A DNA stretch of 64,000 bases from Hyalella azteca (taxonomy: Eukaryota > Arthropoda > Malacostraca > Amphipoda > Hyalellidae). Below are positions 26,301-38,300 of this stretch, piece after piece (within the stretch, counting starts at the first letter, position 1; every line of letters starts with the position of its first letter). The notes beneath the pieces were generated by a model. The model did no database searches. It was not told the DNA's origin and was given only the letters and a program-made list of their open reading frames with translations. Location of the stretch: NCBI RefSeq assembly GCF_000764305.2, contig NW_025931701.1, positions 62,001 through 126,000 on the forward strand. Direction: 5' to 3'. The position numbers were made by a program, and so were the translations under genes.

Positions 26301-29300
26301 ACACTATATTAAAGTATTTATGACAGTAAATAGATTTATAAACACTCCATGATCCAGTTAAGAACTCATAGGGCTTGCAGAAAATTCTAGGCGATTGCGC
26401 TCGTACCGTCGAAAAAATATGTATATTCTCTCATTTTTTTAATAGGTGTGTTTTTAGTTTCGTATTTTCAAATATTTTTCAAATTAGTTTATTATTTTTA
26501 ATGCAATTTGGTGTTATATTTTTAATATATCATAAAATCTCCAATTTACGATGCAAAACGCTCATATGTGCATTTAATAATTGTGCAAACAAATTAGCAA
26601 TATGCATACGGAAATATTTAGAAATTATATTCCCGCGATTATTTCAACTGCGCACAGCATTTCTGCATGTGTGAAAATACTGGTGCATGGATATTACTTA
26701 GATCTTATTTACCTCGATGATGTTGACGGCACAGAACGTTCCTACAAGTTGACTTGGCGACGATGCACTCTGCGCTGGGCAGTCGCAAGGACCGATGTCT
26801 CTTCCTCTTCTCCGACATCCTCGTCATCGCTTCCGTCAAACGCAGGACCGGCGCCCTCAAGAAGATCTCCAAGTGAGTGGGTCGTAATCCGCTCGTGTGT
26901 CTTTCTCCTCAGGTTTATCCTGTTTTTCTTTTTCATTTAAACAGTTCTACTCTGTGTTACTGGGTTACATTATGCGCCGCGATTATGTTCATGATATTTT
27001 GTGAAATAACGCGCATGAAATTATACCACGCTTCTAATATTATTGTGCTCACTTTGTATGCCACGTTTCTCTTCATGTAGTCAAATCGTGTATTTTACTC
27101 CTGATATCCCTTCCCAGGGATATCACCTTCTCCTGACATCACTTCCTCAGACTATATAAAATTCTTACAGCATAGGATTTTATTGCAGTTGTCCCGTAAC
27201 GGTGCTGAGTCTGGCATTCCTGGAAGTGAGCAAACTCAAGCTCTTCAAGTTTATTGCTCTTGACGACCTGGAGATCGCCAGATGTGAGTACCCGACACAG
27301 CTTTTATATAATGAGGATTATTGTACTCCCACGTCGACTTGATCTAAGGCATAATTAGCTGATCAAAAGAGCCACTCTTATCTGAAGCGAGGTCAACCAG
27401 TACACTAACGAACATTACTGAACACGATCATCTCAACTTGGTGACCTTATTCACTGGCATTCAGTGCATTGTCCATCATGACTGAGTACTGATGGAAACA
27501 TGTCCATCGGACCGAGTGCTGATGGAAACATGTCCATCAGACCGAGTGCTGATGGAAACATGTCCATCAGACCGAGTGCTGATAGAAACATGTCCATCAG
27601 ACCGAGTGCTGATGGAAACATGTCCATCGGACAGAGTGCTGATGGAAACAGGTCCATCGGACCGGGTGCTGATGGAAAAGAGTCGTTCATACTCAGTTCA
27701 TGTGAGCTTGGGGCTTCAATTTATTGCTCGCGTAGCAACTTCATCTTAACAGTGTAACGAGTTACACGTTTCTTTTGGTACGATTTTAGAATTAGATTTT
27801 ACATAATTTAAATAAAAATTTCGGCCTGATTAAGATGTCTTGATGATATGAGCAATCTATTTTTCAGTCGTTCTTCGACAAAATATTTTATACTGCACTG
27901 TTTTTTTTTTTTGGTAATGCAACTGCTTTAAAGTAGTTCTTAGCATCAAACGCTCGTCAAATTTTTAAAAGATTAAAGTCTAGTTAACTTGAATGCAGAT
28001 TTATCAATTATCCGCTAGTTGAATAAATATTTTTTTAAAAGTGCACATTCGACCTACAAAAAATTCGATGCATTAGTTTCCCTCGAGCTCATCATCAGGT
28101 GCGTGCTAGTATGGGAAAACTATCATAATTCAATTCTTGATTGCACATTAGCTACGGCTTAGATGTAATACAATTTATACGACTGCTAAATGCTTATAAA
28201 AGTTTCGTTGCACATGGAGGCTTAATTGTGTCATTAAATTAAGTAGGGGCTGCACGTTATACAATATTCGAGAATAACACTGGAAAGCTTATGTCTGTAG
28301 ATCATCGATCCTCACTTTATTTAGTTGCATTTTATTTTTTACCTTACGTTCATATTAAATGATATAGTCACAGCGCTTACTGGAACTTGCGAAAGGGGCG
28401 GGAAGAACGCTGGCAAGTTTAGCAATATTTCAGTCGACCAACTTTATTGCTCATCGTAGCAAGGAACTAATCTGCATATTTAGGCTCCAAGGATTCCATA
28501 GTTCAAACTTCATTTAAATTTACTGGAAAATTTGTTGAAAATCTCCCAAATTTCGAAATAAATACAATTTTCATCTTTAAATTTAATGATTAGAATATTA
28601 GTATGATTATTTTTACGTTTTTTCATTATTTTGGCATTTGTTCTTTTATATATAGCCTACCATTCATCAACTTTCATCTTCAGACATGACCCTTAGCAAC
28701 GCATGAACACTTCTCTTGTATTAGAAAACTGATAACAGAAATATAGTCTATGAAACCAGCGATTCATTAAATTCAGAAAATCATTCATCTCATTAGTTGT
28801 TAGTCAGTATCCGGTACTGTTGGTGTTAATAGGTCAGAGTTAAGTACATCAATTGGAACCAAATAAAAAACATCATTTAAAAGATTGAAATGGTTGTAGA
28901 TAAATTTTTTCCTCATCTTCTTCTGATTTTGTATAAATATTATATCCATTTTTTTCTGCAGCTCGCGATGAAGCCATCAAGAAGCTACTGAAGGAGATCG
29001 AGAACCTGGAGGAGGACCTACAGACGGTGCAGAGGATGGCGGGCTTCAGCCGCGCCTTGCACACACCGCGGCCCAGCGTCGAGGAGGCGCTGCACGACGC
29101 AGAGAACGCCGTCAGGAAACAGCTCTCCGAGCGCCAGGGTCCTGACTCTATCCTCAACGAAGTCGAGCTCACCATCACCACCCAGTCAGTGCAACGTTGT
29201 TATGACATTATCATGCAATATTAGGGGCCTTCATACTTAACGAAGTCTAGCTCACCACCACCACCCAGTCAGTGCAACATTGTTGTGACATTATCATGCA

Positions 29301-32300
29301 ATATTAGGGGCCTTCATCCTTAACTGAGTCGAGCTCACCATCACCACCCAGTCAGTGCAACATTGTTGTGACATTATCATGCAATATTAGGGGCCTTCAT
29401 CCTTAACTGAGTCGAGCTCACCATCACCACCCAGTCAATCGAGCTCTCCTCCTTTACCCCATGCCAGTAATATGAATTTTGGACGGAGAAGTATTTTTCC
29501 CGTCGAATCAGTTCGAGATCACCATCATCATTTCCGCATCACGTCTCGATCAAGTTGACTTTTTGAGGGGTTTTTCCAGTTTTGTTATAAAATTAGCCAA
29601 AATTACACACTTAATGAATAAACATTCAACCATTTTGTTATGGTATGGTAAATATAAACCGTCTATTTTTATGAAACTCTAACGGGTTTGTAAATCATAA
29701 CATACCCTGAGCACGTTGCCAAGTGAAGTTTCTGATAGTTGCGCCACATGAATGCGCACCGCACAAATATTCTTACAATTTTATTTTTAAAATATGTTGA
29801 TTGCCTCCGTAACTCATTGTAATCCGGAAGACTAATGTGACCTGGGCCTATACTTTCAAAAAAAGTTAAGAGATCGTAAGTTCATCAGCCAATCATTGAC
29901 GGCCTTTCAAGCAAAATCCACCAATCATAGACAGGAAAATAGAGCGTAAGTACTGACGTTCACTTAGCGAGTTTTGAAAGTATATGGCCCCAGGGCCTAT
30001 ACTTTCAAACAAAGTTAAGAGAATGGACGTTCATCAGCCAATCACTGACGGTCTTTCAAGCAAAATCCACCAATCATAGATAAGAAAATAGAGCGTAAGT
30101 ACTTACGTTCACTTAGCGAGTTTTGAAAGTGTGGCCCCAGCACCGTGATTGCTAGTCACCGGATGTTCATTAATATCAAATTAATTCAAACAAATAAAGA
30201 AGTCAGCAATTAAATGATTAAAAATTTTTAGAGTAATTCTAGAGATAAATGCATTAATTCTCATTAATGGTACTCACGTAGAGCAGCACATATTTTTAAT
30301 ATTTTTTCTGCAAATTTCCCAATCAAAATAGGTAAGTGCACTAGACAAAGTTTATGCGTTTGTTGAGGTTATTTCTCCTAGTTTGAACACCAAAGGAATA
30401 AATGTCGGATCTTAGGGTCACTTTTCTTTTAACATATAAACCTTCTCGATACCGAGTCAAAATAATATTGTGTTAATGTATTTCGATTGTATATATTCCA
30501 GACTATTATTTGCTTTGAGACAGCCGTGTGTGTCGCTGATGTTTTGACTGCCAGCGCCAATATGATACGCCACCAGCCAGTTTGGTCTGGTTCGTAATCT
30601 TGTGTTTTGACGGCACCTGATCGTATTTTTCCTATAAAACCGAAGCCGCAATATTGCAGCCATCGTATCCGAGCTTCGAATACTTCCATGCTGTTTTTTT
30701 AGTAGCTTTCGGAAGATCAACGTCAGACGAGCACAGCTTTTAGGTCTTCTGTATGTTTGCGCTTAATTTAACTCTAAAGATTTAGAGCTCGGATTCCGTT
30801 GGGCTTGGTCTTCAAAATTTAAAATTGTTTACCCATTTTTACTGCAGCGCTAAAACTTATTTATAAATTGTGACTTTGTGAATATGAATGTTGCGATTTA
30901 ATGCAGCCGTATTCGATTCGACAATTTGAAGCAAGCTTCAAACTTCCTTAGTATATCGCCAGAGGCGTTGAATTTTTGCGTCTTGAATATTTATTTTCTC
31001 CACCGAAGCGTAAATAAATTTTCTCCGACATTCTTACGCTTGCAGTCTAAATTTATGAAGCTTATACTTTAATTTAATTCAAGAAAGTGATTACTTATGC
31101 TGAAAATATTCTAAATAACACCTCAAACGTTTCCTGCTAAAGATAATTTAGCCTTTAGTAAGTTTTAGTTTAACGATAATTTATCATAGATCTTAAAACT
31201 GGTTCATTAGATGATTTAAACTTTCATTTCAATGCTCGGTGTGAACGTCCGAAGTTTTCTATACAATTCATATAAAACGCAAAACCGGCTGAGCATTTGT
31301 TCACCAGTGATCTCCAGCATCAACAAATTGTACAGGAATTATAGCAAATCAAATAAAAATGTATATAAATAAAATTGTCGGTAATTTTCGTTTTGTACAG
31401 CAAAATAAAAATTTATTCAATATGCATAACCTGGTCTGAGCATGGGCGTAGTCGTTTAGGCAATTATAGAGTGACGTAGCAATATGTGTTCAGTCATACA
31501 TGACTTGAGTTGAGTTGACTGCAGGTGGATGCGTAACTAAGAAAATATTTATTGAAAGGAATTAATCGTGTACGCCATGAGTGATTAACTTTTTGCAAAT
31601 CGGATTTCGCGTGATACACATTGAGAAAATTTTAATGTATCGGAAGATGGCCTATGGATGGCAATATAATTATACATTAAGAAAAAGAAAGACTTTATCG
31701 ACTTGTCACAAAAAGAAATGAAGGATGAAAGTTTCTTTGATTATTTGTTAATTCGTATTCTGCAAAATATTCGTTTTATATGACAGTAAAAATATGTATA
31801 AGTTAGTGAAATGAAAAATTCATAAATATTAACAATATATGCAATATTCATGCTTCAAAACAACTCTATTAGAAAGTTTCATTAAATCATTCCCACTGGA
31901 ACGCTGATGGACTTCCAAAAAATTGCATTTCGTCTCTTCAATTTTTTTTAGCAGGTTCATTGAAAAAGTTCTCGAAAATGAAAAATGAAAACAAAGTTTC
32001 GTTGTTTCCAGTCCTTAATTGGTAATTTCCGTCGTGCTGCTTTTTCATTGCTAACAATTATCTCTCTCATCTACGCAGGGAGGGAGTGGAGAACATAACA
32101 TTCCTGTTCCACAACCCGGAGAAGCGCGCCAACTGGGAGGAGGCCTTCCTTGGTGCCAAGCAGAAACTCGGTGAGACACATACTGAGACATGCTTAAGTT
32201 CAATATGTTTCAGTGAATCTAGTGATAGATCGGAAACTCGGTGATTTTGAGCAAGTGGATAATATTGCTAACACATAGGAATAGAACTCTAAGTAGAACT

Positions 32301-35300
32301 CTAATTAATAAAAATTAAATAGAACTCTAAATAAGCTCTCGGACATAAATAATTCTGGAAGATCCTTGCCGTGTTTAGGGGGACTGCATTGCGACACAGG
32401 GGTCGGTGTTAAAAAATGCTAAAAATACTCAAGTATTACATATTATTTCCTAATATGCAATATTATTATAACTAACTCCATGCGCTAATTATACTCAACA
32501 CAATAATTTGTTGTGTTTTTTTTTATGTGTGAAATGTGGGCCACTCTGAACAGATGGGTGACACGTGGCAACCGTTGTAAACCCTTGCAAAGTTAAAATG
32601 TGTTAGATACTAGATATTTTTGGGAGTAAAATATATTAATATTAATCGTTCCAATCCCGAAGTGTTGGCGTTCCACCTGAAAGGCTTTAACATATCACCA
32701 GTAGTACGTGTATCACCGCATTAGAATTACTCATCTTAGCCGTGCTTGAAATTTTCTAAAGAATTCTAGGCAATACCTGAGCTATCCCGCTGATTTCTCG
32801 ACATTATTTTCGGCTAGTGTCTAGAGACTCTAGACAATGACTGGAACTATTCAGCATAGGTCTAAGTGGTACTTTACCCATTCAAGTTGTATCTAGGCAG
32901 TATTTGAGCGATCTATCTGATGCCTAATCAGTGATCGGATCATTCAGCTGAGGTCCAGTCAGTGCTCGAGCCATGCAGCTGACGTGTATATATGTCTGAC
33001 CACTGCATCGTGTTGCAGCGATGTGTATGGTATATGTCTGACCACTGCATCGTGTTGCAGCGATGTGTATAATATATGTCTAACCGTTGTGTCGTGTTGC
33101 AGTTGACGTGTATATATGTCTGACCGCTACGTCGTGTTGCAGCGATGTCAGCTGACCGTCGGCCTCCTCCGGAGTTTGTGCGCGCGCTGCCGGTGCGCAA
33201 GACGCGCGCTGGACTGCAGTTCACGTGCGCCGCGGCCACGACCGGCCTCAGCGTGCACAACCTGCGCGACGTGTGGGTGTGCAACAGGTTAGTGGGGTGA
33301 AGAGGTGTGCAACAGGTGAGTGTGGTGAACAGGTGTGCAACAGGTGAGTGGGGTGAACAGGTGTGCAACAGGTGAGTGTGGTGAACAGGTGTGCAACAGG
33401 TGAGTGTGGTGAACTGGTGTGCAACAGGTGACTGTGGTGAACTGGTGTGCAACAGGTGACTGTGGTGAACTGGTGTGCAATAGTTTAGCACAGGCATGTA
33501 CATATAACTATAACTTTCATCATTTTTTGTAACTTTCATCAATCTTTTATATCTTAATCGAAAACAACATTTATTTACATATCTGTAACAAATCTTTTGT
33601 GTAACTATTATCAAATATTCTATTAATTAACCGTCCCTTATTATTTACTTTTTTGCATCATACATCCTAGTCACTTTCCATCCACGGCTTTATTTCTAAT
33701 CCTTACCAACTTCCCAAGTTACCAAACAAATCTTCAAATTTTGTCATTACCTACCCCTTTCCATCCCAAACCTCATTGAGTCCTACTACCAGCATTCTTT
33801 ATTTCACACATTTATGCATGGTATAATAAACATTTTTCCCCATAAATATAAGTGGTATAATTATTTTTATGTCATAAATTTATGCATGGTATAATTCATT
33901 ATTTATACCAAGTTTATGCAACTATACCGCCGCCGCCCAGTTCCGTGTTTGAATAGGTTAAACAAAAATTCTTAATCTTTTTCTTTCCATTGGTGTATAA
34001 ATTATTTATTTTGAATTTATACATTAATAAATACGAATTTATAAAATTGTGTCCATCATTTAAAATAACCCTGGGTACGCCTGCCGTGCAGTGACGGCTA
34101 CGTAGGCCAGGTCTGCGTTCTTAGCCTTCACCCTGAGCCTGCGGTCGCCTGCTGTAACGGCGTCTGCAACGCCCGCATCCTCAGCATCGCCTCCGTCGCC
34201 GCTGCACAAAGTCTGTCAGTACCGCCGCTGTGTCATTGTGTATTTATATGATTTATATGCACTGCATTGGTACTTATTTGAGTTATTTCCCGATATGTTC
34301 ACCATAGCCGCAGCACAAAGTCTGTCAGTACCGCCGCTGTGTCATGGTGTATTTATATGCACTGCATTGGTAATTAATTCCAATATGTTCACCATAGCCG
34401 CTGCACAAAGTCTGTCAGTACCGCCGCTGTGTCATGGTGTATTTATATGCACTGCATTGGTAATTAATTCCAATATGTTCACCGTAGCCGCTGCACAAAG
34501 TCTGTCAGTACCGCCGCTGTGCCGTGGTGTATTTATATGCATTGCATTGGTAATTATTTCCAATATGTTCACCATAGTGTATGATACCTAATGATGGTCA
34601 CAGCAGGAGTTGGGTTCACTTTTCTATACCTGACTTCAATGTATTCATAAATTCCATGTATACTATTGACTACTTGTTTCAATTCCTTATTCATATACAA
34701 TGCAGCGTTTCTCGGACACTCTCGTCCTATTACATGAATTACCTATTCATACCCAACAATTTGAATAAAACACTAAGGTCACTCGCATTCTACTGTCAAT
34801 TTTCATTACAAATTCACTTTATTTAGTATATAAAGTTGTTGAATTTATATAAAATCTAATGAAGATATTAATTGTCACAATGTGGCACTACACGGTAAAT
34901 TATTTCAATTTGTTATGTTGATTCAGGCACCTACTATTCGCTATGAATTATATTTTGAATGGGACAATTTTGTTACACGTTTAATCATCATTTTATATCT
35001 GCAAATTTTGCAGTAACTCAACATCATTTATTGCATTAGCAAACAATGTGTTTTTCGCTTATGATTTAGTGGATAAATTGTTCGTCGTTGCCTTAGTCGT
35101 TGCAGTACTAGTAGAAATAGTCGTAGTGGTGCATTCCAATCATTCTTGGAATGCAGTAGTGGAAGATCTCTCCGTTATAGAAGAACGGATATGCATTTCT
35201 GAGAAGCAGACGTCGTCTTGGATCCTTGCATTTCCTCCTTATATTAAAGTAGGGAATCGATGAGATGCGCAGAAGATAATTTTTTTCCTTAGCTAGGATT

Positions 35301-38300
35301 CCTGCTGATATTCTTGTGTGTGCGTGATGGAAATATATATTTTTAACGTCTGAATTTCCAGGTGATCGCCGGTTCTAATTCAGTTTTCCAATTGCGGATA
35401 AGAACAATTTTCAAGCAAATATTTAGTACATATTCCGTACATTTTCTCATATTTACCATTATTTATCACAATAAAATAATGAAATCTTAGCTGCGAACAT
35501 AAATATTGAAATTCTCTCATTTAAGAAAATGATAGAAATTGCACGATACTAAATATGACACCTTACGCTGGTGTCATATTCATTACATTATACGATTCAT
35601 TACATTATACGCCATTATTTGGTACGTTGTTTATATACAAATATCATTACTTCTTCATTCTATTCTTTCACAATTTGGCGTCCTATTGATTTCAGGCTCG
35701 CTAATATTGATACCTTTTATGCCAGCTTAATGCTCTGGCTGCTTGCACATCTCATTTTTCGTCAGTAAAAAACCCAGGGTTAGAGGTTAATTTACCCCTA
35801 TGGCCGACGTCAATCTCAGGCCATTGAGACCATCGAAAGCGCCACGGCTGAGCAGAAATATGCCAATAACCGAAATCTGTTTAAAAGCACTGCTATCCAG
35901 CGCTGATGCAGTCTTCATCATATCTCAATTTGAAAATCAACCCATGTTTCTCGGCTGTGGTTCTTACCCTAGTGACGTTGTTACTCTGGAAATCACTAGC
36001 AAATTTTCATTGTGAAATCGCTATCTTTTCCCACTCCTTCAATTACGTTTAAACATCTCAATTGTCTCATTTTCATACTGGAGGTTTAACAATATCGTCT
36101 ATAATTATTTTCCTACTCTAATCAGCGACTTTTATTCCTTTTAATCCTATGGTACAACAGATAACTATGTTTTAATCAATACCTGAAATCTCAAGTCCCG
36201 TAAGTCACAGCTCATATTTCCCTATTGAAGTGCGGCCGAAGAACCAGCGAAGACGCTGAGTCGCCCACCGTCCACCATGACACTCAGAAACCGAGTTCGG
36301 TCGTCACGCCGGCGGTTGCCAACAGCCGACGGTGGTTTGGAGCAGTTGGTAGAGCGCGGCCTTGACAGTTTCAAAAAGTTTAGGTCTGATGTCGGCCGAT
36401 CGGCGACTAGTAGAGATGACAGGTGACAGGCATAAAAAATTTTAATAATGACGATTTTTTCTAACAACTCAAACTCAAACATGACCGATGATCGTTTATT
36501 TGGTTCAACAAGAATTTTTTCTTTATGAGTTCTTGTGAGTTTATTATTCATACTCACTCGAAAAGGACTGATTGAGTTCGTTAAAGTTTCAAATTTTATG
36601 AACCCCAATAACAGAAATCTCTTGAGCTTTATATGGTGATATTTTTGTTTGCGTGACCCTTCCTTTTAATTAAAGTTTCTTGCGATGTTTCTAACTTCTC
36701 ATTTTGATCTTTTAATTTGAATTCCTGACGCATTTTCTCCCAATTCCGTTTTTTAGCCTTTTTCCAAAACAGTATCGATAATGAAATGATCTTATATACG
36801 GCCAATAAAGTCGACATTTTCATCACAGCGCTAATAAAATTGTGTCCTTAGTCGTGAAGGTAGCACAATTGGTCCCAGTTCCTTTTCGTTCAATGCAACT
36901 TGTACGCGTTGCTCTGTACTGCAAATAAATGTTTAAAACTGTTAACAGTTTCATAATATGAAAGGGCTAATTTCATATTTGTCTCGTTAATTTAAATTAT
37001 CATAAAGTAACCATTTCGCTAGTATTTAAACGCAGCGCAAAGTGTGTACAGGGCTATTATAACGTGTTTACACGGCCATTATAAGTGTGTACAGGGCAAT
37101 TATAAGTGTATACAGGGCTATTATAATGTGTACAGGGCTATTATAAGTATGTACACGGCTATTATAATGTGTACAGGGCTATTATAAGTATGTACACGGC
37201 TATTATAATGTGTACAGTGACTCAAGTGACGACGACGACGATGAGGATGTCACGTGTGCCGAAGACAGCGGTCGCAAGCGTCGCAGCGAGTCCCTGCCAC
37301 CGAGCAACAACATCGCTTCTTCGGCGAGCAGCGGCGCCGCGGCTGACGATGGCGATGCACGACGACCTACCATGTGGCTAGGTACCGAGGACGGCTTCAT
37401 CCACGTCTACAACTGCTCGGACAGCATCAGGATCAAGAAGAACAAGTTCAAGTTCCAACTTGGGTCATCTGTTCACTCTATAATGTGAGGCTTGAATGAT
37501 CAAAACTCTTACTATCAACTGTAAACGAATTTCCATCATTTACTGGAGCTTTGTTGAATGGAATATTAAACAATGATAGGTCGATTATTTCGTCACAAAG
37601 ATGATGAAATGTGTAATATTTGCGGCATATTAAATTTGAGGCATATTAAACATTCTGAAGGTAACCACAGTGATCAATTCTCTCAACTCCAAACTTTTAA
37701 AAGGCAGTTTCGATTTAAAAGTTAGATAAATTTAATCCACAAAATCAATCTCATGTCAACACAATTTAGTGCTATAGTTGGTGACGCATGAATGAAAAAA
37801 CTTCTTCGTTTATGTTCAAAGCCAATACTGTGAAGTATATGGACCGTTTTTACATATCAAGAGTTGTAAACGTCTCTGTACATTCCTCAGTCCTCTCGAC
37901 AACCGCGTATTTGCGTCTCTGGCCAGCGGAGAGGTGGTTGTGTTCACGCGCCACGACGACTCGTGGTCCGCTAAAGTGGACCGCGAAGTGGTGATGGTCA
38001 GCTCTGCCGCGGCGCCCGTCATCAAAATGATCCTGGTGGCTGGCAAGCTATGGTGTGCTGCTGCCAATACCATCAAAATACTCAACACAAATACGCTGCA
38101 ACTTGAGGTAAGGCATTGAGGACCATTGCTCACTTCACCTTTGTTTTATATATTTCTTCTACGACATGCCACTAGGAAAATAGAAAATAAAATTAATGGT
38201 TTGAGTGATAGATAAGAGTTTTACTATAACAAATCTGTCATAGTGGACACTCGAGCATCTATTTGTATTTCTCACGAGGTTTCGAGGTGGCCACCAATTA

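Noticed and set aside
30429..30720. Possible processed pseudogene of a small ribosomal protein (L39-like) on the minus strand
   Set aside because: A few short matches (NTIR, a basic C-terminus) were noticed, but they need several frame changes and could be chance.
32940..33614. 224-codon minus-strand frame
   Set aside because: Antisense to RhoGEF exon 9 and its two flanking arrays; the repeated HSHLLHTSSPQ peptides are repeat artefacts.
36327..36367. tRNA A-box-like string GCAGTTGGTAGAGCGC
   Set aside because: No B box at the right distance, and the sequence lies inside the coding frame of RhoGEF exon 11.
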